From positions 186,001-250,000 of the forward strand of contig CANNCA010000001.1 of assembly GCA_947503005.1 (NCBI GenBank): a stretch of 64,000 bases of DNA, read 5' to 3'. This document shows positions 26,292 through 37,422 of this stretch, in pieces. Each line of letters begins with the position of its first letter. The stretch's first letter is position 1. Source of the DNA: an uncultured Flavobacteriaceae bacterium. Lineage in GTDB: Bacteria; Bacteroidota; Bacteroidia; Flavobacteriales; Flavobacteriaceae. The translations under genes and the position numbers were made by a program. A model generated the notes under the pieces. That model did not search any database, was not told the DNA's origin, and was given only the letters and a program-made list of their open reading frames with translations.

Positions 26292-27496
26292 GTTGCCGCA
26301 ATCAATTTTTTATTGATTCTACTACTCGCTATTTTAGAGGCGATGATTCCAAGTATAACTATAGTCCCCAATACAATGAGCACATTTTGCAACTGGTATT
26401 CTACGGGGTAGTCTATACTGCCTATTTTAACCCACCCAAAAGCCAATTGTGAACCGATAAGGATAGAGCCTAAGAGCACACCGATAATTCCACCGAAAGT
26501 GGTGACTAAAATTCCTTGCATAAAATAGATACGGCGTAATTCTTTTAAGGTGGTTCCTAAACTATAAAGGGTTTTTGAGTTTTGCTGTTTGTCCAGGATC
26601 ATCATGATTATAGCACCAACAACGTTGAAAAGCGCGATGATTAATACTAAGGTAAAAATGAGATAGGCAGCGATGTTTTCGGTATTCAGCATTCGATAGA
26701 GATCGCTGTTCAACTCTTGCCGATTCTTCAGAAGTACATTTTCACCCAGAATGGTTTTTAACTTTTCTCGAACGGAATCCTCGTTTCCCTCAGGTGTCAT
26801 TTTAAAATTGATTCCAGATACTTTCGTACTGTCTTTTTCCAACAATGCCTGCGCCAAGCCTAAATCGAGAAAGACGTATTTATTATCCAAAGAGGCTTCC
26901 ACAGAATAAACACCACTTATGATGATCGGGAGCACATTGTACATATCATTTCGATTTAGTGAACCTTGGGTCATAGAACCCGTACCGGGTTTTAAGGCTA
27001 AAATCTTTAAAGGCATACGCCCATTGGGTGCGAATCCCAGCGTACTCGCAATACCATATCCAGCAACGCCTTGCTGGTTACTGACACTCCAGTTGCCCCA
27101 AGAAACCGTACTGTCCACGCCAGTGGTAATCGTATAATTTGAATCAACTCCTTTGATGTTGGCAATATCCATTTTCTTGTCGAACGACAACACTACCTTT
27201 TCTTCGATTTCTTTGGAATAGGAGGCTACACCTTCAATATTCACAATTTCGTTTTCTTGAGTTGGGAAAATTGAAAAAACTTTTCCTATGGCAGGCTGTG
27301 CTTTTAGGTCAGGGTCAAAAGCATTAGTAAAGGATAGGCTAAATGTTTTGAGTCCTGCAAAACCGGAAAGTACTAAAAACAAGGCTGCCGAACCGATGAC
27401 GATGACCAAAAAAGTGATGAAATTGATAATATTTACAGCATTCTGGCTGCTTTTCGAGCGCACATATCGTTTCGCTATGTATAACGGAAAGTTCAA
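26288..27496 (-). CDS. ABC transporter permease, LolC/LolE (FtsX) type
   Basis: 402 residues. One N-terminal helix (about 24-46), a large periplasmic domain, then three helices in the C-terminal FtsX region (ALFNVVGAIIMMILDKQQNSK, FGGIIGVLLGSILIG and the last near 375). MNFPLYIAKRYVRSKSSQNAVN and the MMILDKQQNSKTLYSLG loop are characteristic of the LolC/E family, which extracts lipoproteins from the inner membrane with the LolD ATPase. No ATPase is next to it. It starts one base after the rbfA stop, so they are co-translated. Confidence 0.9.
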   Translation of the reverse strand: MNFPLYIAKRYVRSKSSQNAVNIINFITFLVIVIGSAALFLVLSGFAGLKTFSLSFTNAFDPDLKAQPAIGKVFSIFPTQENEIVNIEGVASYSKEIEEKVVLSFDKKMDIANIKGVDSNYTITTGVDSTVSWGNWSVSNQQGVAGYGIASTLGFAPNGRMPLKILALKPGTGSMTQGSLNRNDMYNVLPIIISGVYSVEASLDNKYVFLDLGLAQALLEKDSTKVSGINFKMTPEGNEDSVREKLKTILGENVLLKNRQELNSDLYRMLNTENIAAYLIFTLVLIIALFNVVGAIIMMILDKQQNSKTLYSLGTTLKELRRIYFMQGILVTTFGGIIGVLLGSILIGSQLAFGWVKIGSIDYPVEYQLQNVLIVLGTIVILGIIASKIASSRINKKLIAAT

Positions 27497-27497
27497 A

Positions 27498-27890
27498 TTA
27501 TGACTTTTTGCGCTTCTCCAATAAATCAGGATTCTTTACAGGATTTTCTTCGCCCTTCAACGACTTTTCGATTCCCTCGATATAATCCAACGAATCATCA
27601 AGGAAGAAAAGCAATTCTGGCACGCGTCGCAGTTGATGTCTTGTGCGCTGAGACAATTCATGTTTGATCAAGGGTGTATTAGACTGAATACCTTCAAGTA
27701 GCCCAGCGGCTTCTTTTGCCGGAAAAATGCTGACATAAACCTTTGCGATGGAAAGGTCAGAGGTTACCGCAACTTTTGAAACGGAAATCAAGGTACCTTT
27801 TAATCCTCCATCGATCGCGGCCCGTTGCAGAATATCAACGATATCCTTTTGAATAACAGTCGCTATCTTTTTCTGACGTTGTGTTTCCAT
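27498..27890 (-). CDS. rbfA: ribosome-binding factor A
   Basis: 130 residues. Cytoplasmic factor for maturation of the 30S subunit, binding the 5' region of 16S rRNA. The KH-like core is visible: METQRQKKIATVIQKDIVDIL, then ISVSKVAVTSDLSIAKVYVS and RHQLRRVPELLFFLDDSLDY. Length and order fit the family. It is followed by a LolC/E-type permease one base later, an arrangement common in Flavobacteriaceae. Confidence 0.95.
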   Translation of the reverse strand: METQRQKKIATVIQKDIVDILQRAAIDGGLKGTLISVSKVAVTSDLSIAKVYVSIFPAKEAAGLLEGIQSNTPLIKHELSQRTRHQLRRVPELLFFLDDSLDYIEGIEKSLKGEENPVKNPDLLEKRKKS

Positions 27891-27994
27891 GTGGCAAAAA
27901 TACGGAGAATACTGTGTATTTTAGTAAAATGTAACGAGCATCTCCTATTTTACGCACCTCTATGGTAAATCTTAGATGCAGAAACAAGTTCATC

Positions 27995-28423
27995 GTGAAC
28001 AAAATTGAACACATCGGAATTGCAGTAAAAGACTTAGAAGCCTCGAATACTTTGTTCGAAAAATTATTGGGGAAACCACATTATAAAATCGAGAAGGTAA
28101 TCTCGGAAGGCGTACGTACTTCTTTCTTTCAATCAGGACCCAATAAAATCGAATTGTTGGAGGCGCTGAATGACGAAAGTCCGATTGCGAAATTTTTGGA
28201 AAAAAAGGGGGAAGGGGTGCATCATATCGCTTTCGCCGTTGAGGATATAAAAGAAGAAATTAATAGATTGAAATCTGAGGGTTTTGTGATTCTGAACGAA
28301 GAACCAAAACGCGGTGCAGATAATAAGTTGGTCGCGTTTTTACATCCGAAATCTTCTAATGGGGTGTTGGTTGAGCTGTGTCAAGAGGCCCCTCCCAAGC
28401 CCTCCGCAGAAGTGCGGGAGTAA
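27995..28423 (+). CDS. mce: methylmalonyl-CoA epimerase
   Basis: 142 residues from a GTG start. An in-frame ATG lies 33 bases upstream, but the family begins at the (M/V)NKIEHIGIAVKDLEASN segment, so the GTG is preferred. A vicinal-oxygen-chelate fold enzyme that interconverts the two methylmalonyl-CoA epimers. Metal ligands are H in KIEHIGIAV, H in GVHHIAFAV and E in GVLVELCQE. The normal family end is near LCQE; the remaining residues are encoded by an extragenic-type repeat that runs across the stop codon. The mutase genes are not in this window. Confidence 0.9.
   Translation: MNKIEHIGIAVKDLEASNTLFEKLLGKPHYKIEKVISEGVRTSFFQSGPNKIELLEALNDESPIAKFLEKKGEGVHHIAFAVEDIKEEINRLKSEGFVILNEEPKRGADNKLVAFLHPKSSNGVLVELCQEAPPKPSAEVRE
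28388..28420 (+). repeat. C-rich palindromic extragenic repeat overlapping the end of mce
   Basis: A CCCCTCCCAAGCCCTCCGC stretch is followed by a short hairpin (CTCCGCA / TGCGGGAG). The same CCCCTCCC(A/C)AGCCCT opening occurs at 62319-62333. The element lies inside the last codons of mce and supplies its final residues. Confidence 0.55.
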
Positions 28424-28473
28424 TCATTTTGGTTTTTACTGACTATATCAGAGACCCAAAAGCTGTAGGCAAC

Positions 28474-28501
28474 AAAAAACCCTTCAATTTCTTGAAAGGT
28501 T
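28474..28501 (-). terminator. probable intrinsic terminator downstream of the tRNA gene
   Basis: On the minus strand AACCTTTCAA and TTGAAGGGTT form a ten-pair stem with one wobble and a GAAA-type loop, followed by a run of T. It lies just after the tRNA 3' end, as expected for its terminator. Confidence 0.7.
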
Positions 28502-28511
28502 TCTTTAGAAG

Positions 28512-28585
28512 TGGTCCCACTTGGGCTCGAACCAAGGACCCTCTGATTATGAGTCAGATGCTCTAACCAGCTGAGCTATGGGACC
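28512..28585 (-). tRNA. tRNA with CAU anticodon (tRNA-Met elongator, or tRNA-Ile2)
   Basis: A complete 74-base cloverleaf: acceptor GGTCCCA pairs with TGGGACC (discriminator A), D-arm AGCTCAGCTGGTTAGAGC, anticodon arm TCTGA-CTCATAA-TCAGA with anticodon CAT, and T-arm with GGTTCGAGCC. The terminal CCA is not encoded. CAU serves elongator methionine or, after lysidine modification, isoleucine AUA; the sequence alone does not separate the two here, though elongator Met is the simpler reading. Confidence 0.92.
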
Positions 28586-28680
28586 GAAAATTGGATTGCA
28601 ATATTACTACTTATTTTTCTACGTTGCAAACAAAACCAGCGGTGTAGTCAAAGGCTGTAGACAAATTTAAACACCATTGA

Positions 28681-31851
<3,171 letters not shown>

Positions 31852-31939
31852 AAACAAGATGGCATGGCGAATCTTTCGATTATCGCCAAAGACAGGCAAA
31901 AGTGAAGCAATGACGTTTAACTTCACCCTTCAACCTATT

Positions 31940-32110
31940 TTACGTCATAAAATAAGTGCCTATTCTCGTTAACACAAAAAGCTAAGCTATTGCGCTTTAT
32001 CAAGGTCGTTCAAATGGCAAAAGGCCCAACTTCCATAAACGAAAAAGTATAAAGGCGATATGTAAAAATGATTTTCGCTGATTCCTATAAACAGCTTTCA
32101 GCGCTTTGAC
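31940..32110 (-). pseudogene. decayed C-terminal fragment of an APC amino acid permease
   Basis: On the minus strand one frame reads a permease tail broken by three stop codons: IAFILFRLWKLGLLPFERP, two stops, SAIA, a stop, then LFVLTRIGTYFMT and a terminal stop. The intact permease at 33465-34748 ends IAFILFSIWILGYMLFERP, KESAIGLLFVLAGIGTYFM, and the two line up at the base level without gaps over most of about 170 bases. The remaining coding region is gone. It is a relic of a duplicate or a related permease gene, and explains most of the gap between the galactosidase and CPBP genes; the rest of that gap (31852-31939 and 32111-32199) shows nothing recognisable. Confidence 0.85.
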
Positions 32111-32199
32111 TAGGGCCGGTGAATAAGCATTCTCCCTACAGCGATTGACAGCTTTATTTCCGTTTTAATTTAGATTTACGGTATATAAAATTACATTTG

Positions 32200-32910
32200 A
32201 TGAAACAACTGACCAAACCAAAAGCCCTCTGGTATCATTTTTATCCTGGGATCCTACTCACCTTGTTTTTTGTAATCTCGACACCTTTTTTCTACGGAAA
32301 AGGTATTCCACCGCAATTGATTCTTTTGATTGGTATTCCGTTGACGCTTTTCCCGTCGTTATATTTTCATTTGAAGCATGCGAAAAAAGAAGAAGGAAAG
32401 ACAACCATTTCAGAATTGATAGGCTATCGTGAAAAACTTTCCCGAGGAAAACTGATCGGGTATACTTTAGGACTCATCATCTTTGCCTTTTTGGTCTATG
32501 GCGCACTGCAGCCGTTAAGTGTGATACTCGGGGAAACCTTGTTATCATGGCTTCCGGAATGGTACACGGTCTATGATATGGAAGGCTATTCCAAAACAAT
32601 GCTCACAATCACTTTGGTATTGAACCTCATCATTAATGGCTTTTTTGCCCCGATTGCTGAGGAAATCTATTTTAGGGGATACCTTTTACCCCGAATGGAA
32701 ACCTGGGTCAAATACGCCCCCTTTGTGAACGCTATTCTTTTTTCGTTATACCATTTTTGGCAACCGCAAATCTATTTGACCTTGATTATTGCATTGATGC
32801 CAATGACCTATTTAGTATGGAAAACGAAAAGTCTAAAACTCGGTATTTACACCCACTGCGGCATTAACCTTTTCGGTGCGTTACTTTCATTCGCGATGTT
32901 GAACCAATAA
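32200..32910 (+). CDS. CPBP family intramembrane glutamic endopeptidase
   Basis: 236 residues from the ATG; a TTG one codon earlier is not needed. About seven membrane segments. The three CPBP (Abi/CAAX-like) motifs are present: EEIYFRGYLLP (EExxxR), LFSLYHFWQP (FxxxH) and THCGINLFGA (HxxxN-like). The family comprises intramembrane proteases including type II CAAX prenyl endopeptidase relatives and bacteriocin-immunity proteins; the substrate is unknown. It is followed 12 bases later by a DUF2306-like gene. Confidence 0.88.
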   Translation: MKQLTKPKALWYHFYPGILLTLFFVISTPFFYGKGIPPQLILLIGIPLTLFPSLYFHLKHAKKEEGKTTISELIGYREKLSRGKLIGYTLGLIIFAFLVYGALQPLSVILGETLLSWLPEWYTVYDMEGYSKTMLTITLVLNLIINGFFAPIAEEIYFRGYLLPRMETWVKYAPFVNAILFSLYHFWQPQIYLTLIIALMPMTYLVWKTKSLKLGIYTHCGINLFGALLSFAMLNQ

Positions 32911-32922
32911 AACGACAAGCCC

Positions 32923-33426
32923 ATGTCCAATGAACTTTTTGATGTTACGAACTGGATCCGGTCATTTCCCGGAGCCATTCATTTTATAACCTCGGTCATC
33001 GGATTGTTGACCGGGGCTTACATTCTTTTTGCCAAAAAGGGTACGGGGCTACATAAAAAATTGGGGTATGTGTTCGCCGTTTCATTGGTAGCCGTAAATC
33101 TATCGGCCTTATTCATCTATGATTTTAACGATGGCGCGTTCAGCGTTTTTCATGCCTTGGTACCCGTATCGTTGTTTTTCTTGATTTTCGGTATGGTGCC
33201 ATTTATGCGGAAGAAAACCCCCAGAACCCTTAAAAACCATATTATTGGTATTAACGGGGCCGCCATCGGACTATGGGCGGCCGGGGCTACGGAATACTTT
33301 ATTCGTGAACTTTCATCAGGACTATCTCAAAATGAAAGTATCATCTATTCGTTTGCCATATCAGTTCCCTTTGCGATCTTTATTACCATCAGTATTACGC
33401 TCAATTTGAAGAAGGTAAAAAGCTAG
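32923..33426 (+). CDS. DUF2306-like small membrane protein
   Basis: 167 residues with four or five hydrophobic segments (HFITSVIGLLTGAYILFA, YVFAVSLVAVNLSALFIYDF, VPVSLFFLIFGMVPFM, GINGAAIGLWAAGATEYF and SFAISVPFAIFITISITL). The pattern of a GTG LHKKLGYV turn and a histidine-bearing FHALVPVS helix fits DUF2306 predicted membrane proteins. No enzymatic role is known to me. It probably shares a transcript with the CPBP gene. Confidence 0.75.
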   Translation: MSNELFDVTNWIRSFPGAIHFITSVIGLLTGAYILFAKKGTGLHKKLGYVFAVSLVAVNLSALFIYDFNDGAFSVFHALVPVSLFFLIFGMVPFMRKKTPRTLKNHIIGINGAAIGLWAAGATEYFIRELSSGLSQNESIIYSFAISVPFAIFITISITLNLKKVKS

Positions 33427-33464
33427 TTTAATTTATAATTCGGAGGGGGCTCTCACTTCCCTTT

Positions 33465-34748
33465 TTAAAAAGACTTCCGCTCCGACATAAAATACGTCCC
33501 TATGCCCGCAAGCACAAAAAGCAACCCTATCGCACTTTCCTTGGGACGTTCAAAAAGCATATAGCCCAATATCCATATACTGAAAAGGATAAAGGCGATT
33601 TGCAGCAATGGTTTAAATGGACTCTTATAAGCACCGGTTCTTCCCTTTAACCAAAAGATAGAGGCAACGGTTAACGTTCCCATAAGCTGCAGTACAAAAC
33701 TGGCATATAACAAAACTTCTTCAAACGTACCGGTCAAGGTGAGGAGAATGCTCACCCCAGCCTGAAACCAAAGGGCACGAACAGGAATGCCATTAGTGTT
33801 CTTTACGGATAGTTTGTGCCATAGCGAATGGTCTTTTGACATGGCAAAAGTTACTCGAGACCCAATCCAAAGATACCCACTTACCGTGGCGATGAGCTGA
33901 ATGGCGATAAAGTAGCTCACCCAATTGCCTCCTTCGGCACCAAATAGATTCTTAAAAGCAATAAAGGCTACTTCTACATTACCGGATAGTTGTTCTACCG
34001 ACGCATGCTTTAAGAACACTACTTGTATGAGTACAAAGAGTAGGGTCACGAAGGCCGTACCGATAATCAAGGCCTTGGGCAAGTTGCGTCGCACATCTTT
34101 TATTTCATCCACAATATAGGCGGCGGAGTTCCAACCGGTATAGGCATAGGTCACGTACAATAAGGCGACCGCAAAACCAGGCAACAAAATTTCGTCTTGC
34201 CAGGTCATACTGAAGTTTAGGGCGTTCTCTTGAACGGGTGCATAGGCAAACCCTAGAATTAGCAAAAGCAGTATAAATCCGACTTTAATGCCTGTAGAAA
34301 AATTGTGAAACTTTTCGCTTTGACCAATGCTGAAGGAATGCATCGCCGCCAAAATCAAGATGACCGCTACCCCGAACCAATCCGTGAACAGTGACGGATT
34401 GATCTGACTCAAATAACTCTTCATCGCCATCACAGAAATCGCAATCGGAGCCGTAAACCCTACGGTCAGCGATATCCAAGCATAGACATAGCCTACCAAA
34501 GGGTGTATCAATTTGGAAAGAAAAATATAGTCGCCGCCTGATTCGTCAAAATTGGTGCCCAGTTCGGCGTAGGTAAATGCACCTATGAGAGCGAATACAC
34601 CACCTAATACCCAAATCAAAACAATACTCCAGGTATTCTGAATATCGACCAGTTGAAAGCCCAGGCTTGTAAATACTCCAGTACCAATCATACTGGAGAT
34701 GACCAAAGCAGCAGCGGTTTTCCAGCCTATTTTTTGTTTTGGGTTCAT
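33465..34748 (-). CDS. APC superfamily amino acid permease
   Basis: 427 residues with about 12 membrane segments. It starts with the APC hallmark IGWKTAAALVISSMIGTGVFTSLGF, where the GTGVF turn binds substrate backbone. It moves amino acids or related amines across the inner membrane; substrate cannot be told from sequence. It is the last gene of a four-gene minus-strand operon with an M19 dipeptidase-like, an amidohydrolase and an exported RidA-like protein, 12 bases after the last of these. A decayed copy of its tail lies at 31940-32110. Confidence 0.9.
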   Translation of the reverse strand: MNPKQKIGWKTAAALVISSMIGTGVFTSLGFQLVDIQNTWSIVLIWVLGGVFALIGAFTYAELGTNFDESGGDYIFLSKLIHPLVGYVYAWISLTVGFTAPIAISVMAMKSYLSQINPSLFTDWFGVAVILILAAMHSFSIGQSEKFHNFSTGIKVGFILLLLILGFAYAPVQENALNFSMTWQDEILLPGFAVALLYVTYAYTGWNSAAYIVDEIKDVRRNLPKALIIGTAFVTLLFVLIQVVFLKHASVEQLSGNVEVAFIAFKNLFGAEGGNWVSYFIAIQLIATVSGYLWIGSRVTFAMSKDHSLWHKLSVKNTNGIPVRALWFQAGVSILLTLTGTFEEVLLYASFVLQLMGTLTVASIFWLKGRTGAYKSPFKPLLQIAFILFSIWILGYMLFERPKESAIGLLFVLAGIGTYFMSERKSF

Positions 34749-34760
34749 AAGGTTATAGAG

Positions 34761-35303
34761 CTACTCATATACCTCTACCACCAGCTCTATTTCTACAGCT
34801 TGTCCTCTGGGTAACGATGCCATACCTACCGCAGCTCGCGCATGTCTACCTTTCTCTCCAAACACTTCTACCATCAAATCTGAAAAGCCATTGATGACTT
34901 TTGGTTGATCTATAAAAGACGGATCACAATTCACCATTCCCAATACTTTAACGATGCGCTTTACTTTATTGAGATTACCTAACATATCCTTAAGAACCGC
35001 AAGTTGATTAATGGCGGTCAAACGCGCACCTTCATATCCTTTTTCTATGGAGACAGATTGCCCCAGTTTTCCGGTGATCTCTGTGCCGTCCGCGTAACGT
35101 GGTCCTTTCCCCGCTAGGAAGATAAGGTTGCCGGCGCGTACGCCATTGACATAATTCGCAACAGGTTGTGGAGGCGTAGGAAGCGTAATACCGAGTTCCA
35201 CAAGTTTAGCCTCAGGGTCATAATCCGCTTCTGGTGCTGACTGCGCTAGCCCCGTGGAGATAAAAAATAGCGTAGATAGAAAGGATATATAAAAAGTCTT
35301 CAT
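34761..35303 (-). CDS. RidA (YjgF/UK114) family protein with a signal peptide
   Basis: 180 residues. An N-terminal signal peptide (MKTFYISFLSTLFFISTGLAQ) precedes a RidA domain. The family ends with the motif HARAAVGMASLPRGQAVEIE, which has the substrate-binding Arg and the conserved Glu. Cytosolic RidA hydrolyses reactive imines formed by amino acid dehydratases; an exported form would have a different task, perhaps on an imine made by a periplasmic enzyme. Here it sits 21 bases after the amidohydrolase and before the permease, in a peptide/amino-acid operon. Confidence 0.88.
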   Translation of the reverse strand: MKTFYISFLSTLFFISTGLAQSAPEADYDPEAKLVELGITLPTPPQPVANYVNGVRAGNLIFLAGKGPRYADGTEITGKLGQSVSIEKGYEGARLTAINQLAVLKDMLGNLNKVKRIVKVLGMVNCDPSFIDQPKVINGFSDLMVEVFGEKGRHARAAVGMASLPRGQAVEIELVVEVYE

Positions 35304-35324
35304 AAGTTGGATATTTGATGTGGA

Positions 35325-37388
35325 TTAGTTTTTTCTTGGTTCGAAATCGGCGGCCTCCCATAAAGGATTACTTTGATAATAATTGCCATTGGTAAGCACC
35401 GCGGAGACCGTTCTAATATTGGATAGGTTTTCCAAAGGATTCTTATCCAATATTGCAATATCTGCTTGCTTGCCAACTTCTAAAGTTCCCGTTTCTGCGT
35501 CCATGCCCATCGCTCTTGCAGGAATTATTGTAGCCGTCTGTAGCGCTTCAAAAGGGGTTAAACCTCCTAAGGTATTGTAGGTTTCCAGTTCCAGATACAA
35601 TCCAAAAACAGGAACGAAATTATCCGTTCCCGCCACAATCGGAACACCTGCTCTAAATAATTGACCAACGATTTCAGCGCCTTTGGTATAACGCGCTATT
35701 CCTTTTTTTGAGGCTTCAGGGCGTTTTCCTTTCCGAAGTCTTTTGCCCTCCCAAAGCTCATAAGCGATACGAGCAGCATCAGGTTCTATGGTTTCTAATG
35801 GATTGCCCTCAGAAAGGTTAAGAATTTTACGAATATTCAAAGTAGGATCTAAGGTGATTTTATTTTCTAAAAAAAAGGCGATCGCTTTTTGAACTCGATC
35901 CACAGATACTTCTTGGTTTTCCAATAGATCTTTTACGGCCTGAACTTTTGATTTTTCAGGAAATAATGCTGAGTAAATGGCCCTGTCATGACTAAACATA
36001 TCCATCCCTAGGTTTACAGCATTTGCGGTGGTACCAACTGCTGCGGGTACATGCCCCGTAACGGTCATCCCTTTTTTGTGCGCTTCTTCAGTCAGTACTT
36101 TGAGAACATCGGGCGTTATCGAATTATATATTTTTATTTGTTTGTAACCTTTATTAAAATACCTATCAACCACTTCGCGAGCTTCTTCGGCATTGGTAGC
36201 CCGAACAATTCCATTTCCTTTGGCCCCAGCTCCGTCGGTCATACCGGCCAATAAAATATCAGGACCAAGGAGACCATCGTTTGCGATACCATCACGAAAT
36301 GAAGTAGCAAATTCAATTTCATTGCCATTATCACGAATCGTAGTAACCCCGCCCGCCAAGTAGGCAGGTGCCCATTGTACTTGGTTGGAATGGGCATGCA
36401 TATCCCACAACCCTGGCATGAGTGTTTTGCCAGTAACATCGATAAGCTTGGTATCTTCAGGAATCGCTACGGTCGAACGACTTCCTATCGCCATAATTTT
36501 ACCATCCTTAACGAGTACAGTCATATCTTTTTGAGTGGCATCCGTCAAACCATCGACAACATTGGCACCCACCAAAGCAACACGTTTAGACTGGTCTCCT
36601 TGTAAGGATTTGGTATATTCCTTCAGCGCATGTAGTTGTTCTGTTGCATGACCGGCTATAAAAATAGGCATGGCTTCTTCATAGCCCTTTTTAATGACTT
36701 CCCTTATTTGTGTATTTGCCTTTACAAGAGCTACTAGGTTTTTGTCGGCATCAACCCATATCGTGCGACCACCCCAATTAATTCCTTCTACCACATATCG
36801 GTCAAGCCGCACCTCTTTACCAGCAATGCTTGCGATATCTGTTCCTTTATGTGCCATAGAAACTTCACCACGAGGTAGGGTTGGAATTTTGAGATCACCT
36901 CCTTGCTGCAATACATATTGATACAACATGATTTCGATGCCCGCGGGAATAGTGCTGTGCAATGGAAAAAAATTGTCAGGAGTTTTACGAGTAACAACAT
37001 CATAATGCTTTTCCCAAATGGAAACGCTATCAGCGTTCAATTCCATTTTGAAAATATTGGTCGTGTCCTCTTCAACAATTCTTCGGCTGAAATAGGAGGT
37101 TGGCGATAAATCCACCCCCAATTGTAATTCAGCCTGCACCCCTGAAATTCTGCCGCGTTCGTTTTCACCTTGTAGCGATTTGACACGAATAGATGCTCCT
37201 TCCTTTTTGATGGAATAGGTCTCCTCACCAATTTGTGATTGTCTTCGATAAATCAAAAATGTACCTTCTTCATCTATGTTTTCCCATGGATTGGGAGTTT
37301 CAGAACATCCTGATAAAATCATCAAGAGTAGGAGGCATACTACTAGTTGGCGTTTTTTGATATTGAAATGTAAGAATGTCATACGCAT
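35325..37388 (-). CDS. amidohydrolase family lipoprotein with an N-terminal extension
   Basis: 687 residues. The signal ends in LLLLMILSGCSE, a lipobox. Residues about 30-270 form a beta-rich domain I do not recognise (GTFLIYRRQSQIGEETYSI onward). The amidohydrolase barrel follows from about residue 280: LMPGLWDMHAHSNQ (metal His pair), YKQIKIYNSI (bridging Lys candidate), VTGHVPAA, MFSHDRAIYS and AGTDNF (metal His, His and Asp). This fits imidazolonepropionase/prolidase-like enzymes. It probably cleaves a cyclic or linear amide of an amino acid outside the cytoplasm. Gaps to the neighbours are 34 and 21 bases, so it belongs to the operon. Confidence 0.88.
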   Translation of the reverse strand: MRMTFLHFNIKKRQLVVCLLLLMILSGCSETPNPWENIDEEGTFLIYRRQSQIGEETYSIKKEGASIRVKSLQGENERGRISGVQAELQLGVDLSPTSYFSRRIVEEDTTNIFKMELNADSVSIWEKHYDVVTRKTPDNFFPLHSTIPAGIEIMLYQYVLQQGGDLKIPTLPRGEVSMAHKGTDIASIAGKEVRLDRYVVEGINWGGRTIWVDADKNLVALVKANTQIREVIKKGYEEAMPIFIAGHATEQLHALKEYTKSLQGDQSKRVALVGANVVDGLTDATQKDMTVLVKDGKIMAIGSRSTVAIPEDTKLIDVTGKTLMPGLWDMHAHSNQVQWAPAYLAGGVTTIRDNGNEIEFATSFRDGIANDGLLGPDILLAGMTDGAGAKGNGIVRATNAEEAREVVDRYFNKGYKQIKIYNSITPDVLKVLTEEAHKKGMTVTGHVPAAVGTTANAVNLGMDMFSHDRAIYSALFPEKSKVQAVKDLLENQEVSVDRVQKAIAFFLENKITLDPTLNIRKILNLSEGNPLETIEPDAARIAYELWEGKRLRKGKRPEASKKGIARYTKGAEIVGQLFRAGVPIVAGTDNFVPVFGLYLELETYNTLGGLTPFEALQTATIIPARAMGMDAETGTLEVGKQADIAILDKNPLENLSNIRTVSAVLTNGNYYQSNPLWEAADFEPRKN

Positions 37389-37422
37389 ACTATTTTTTAA
37401 ATTTTCGTCGGAAAATCAGCGT

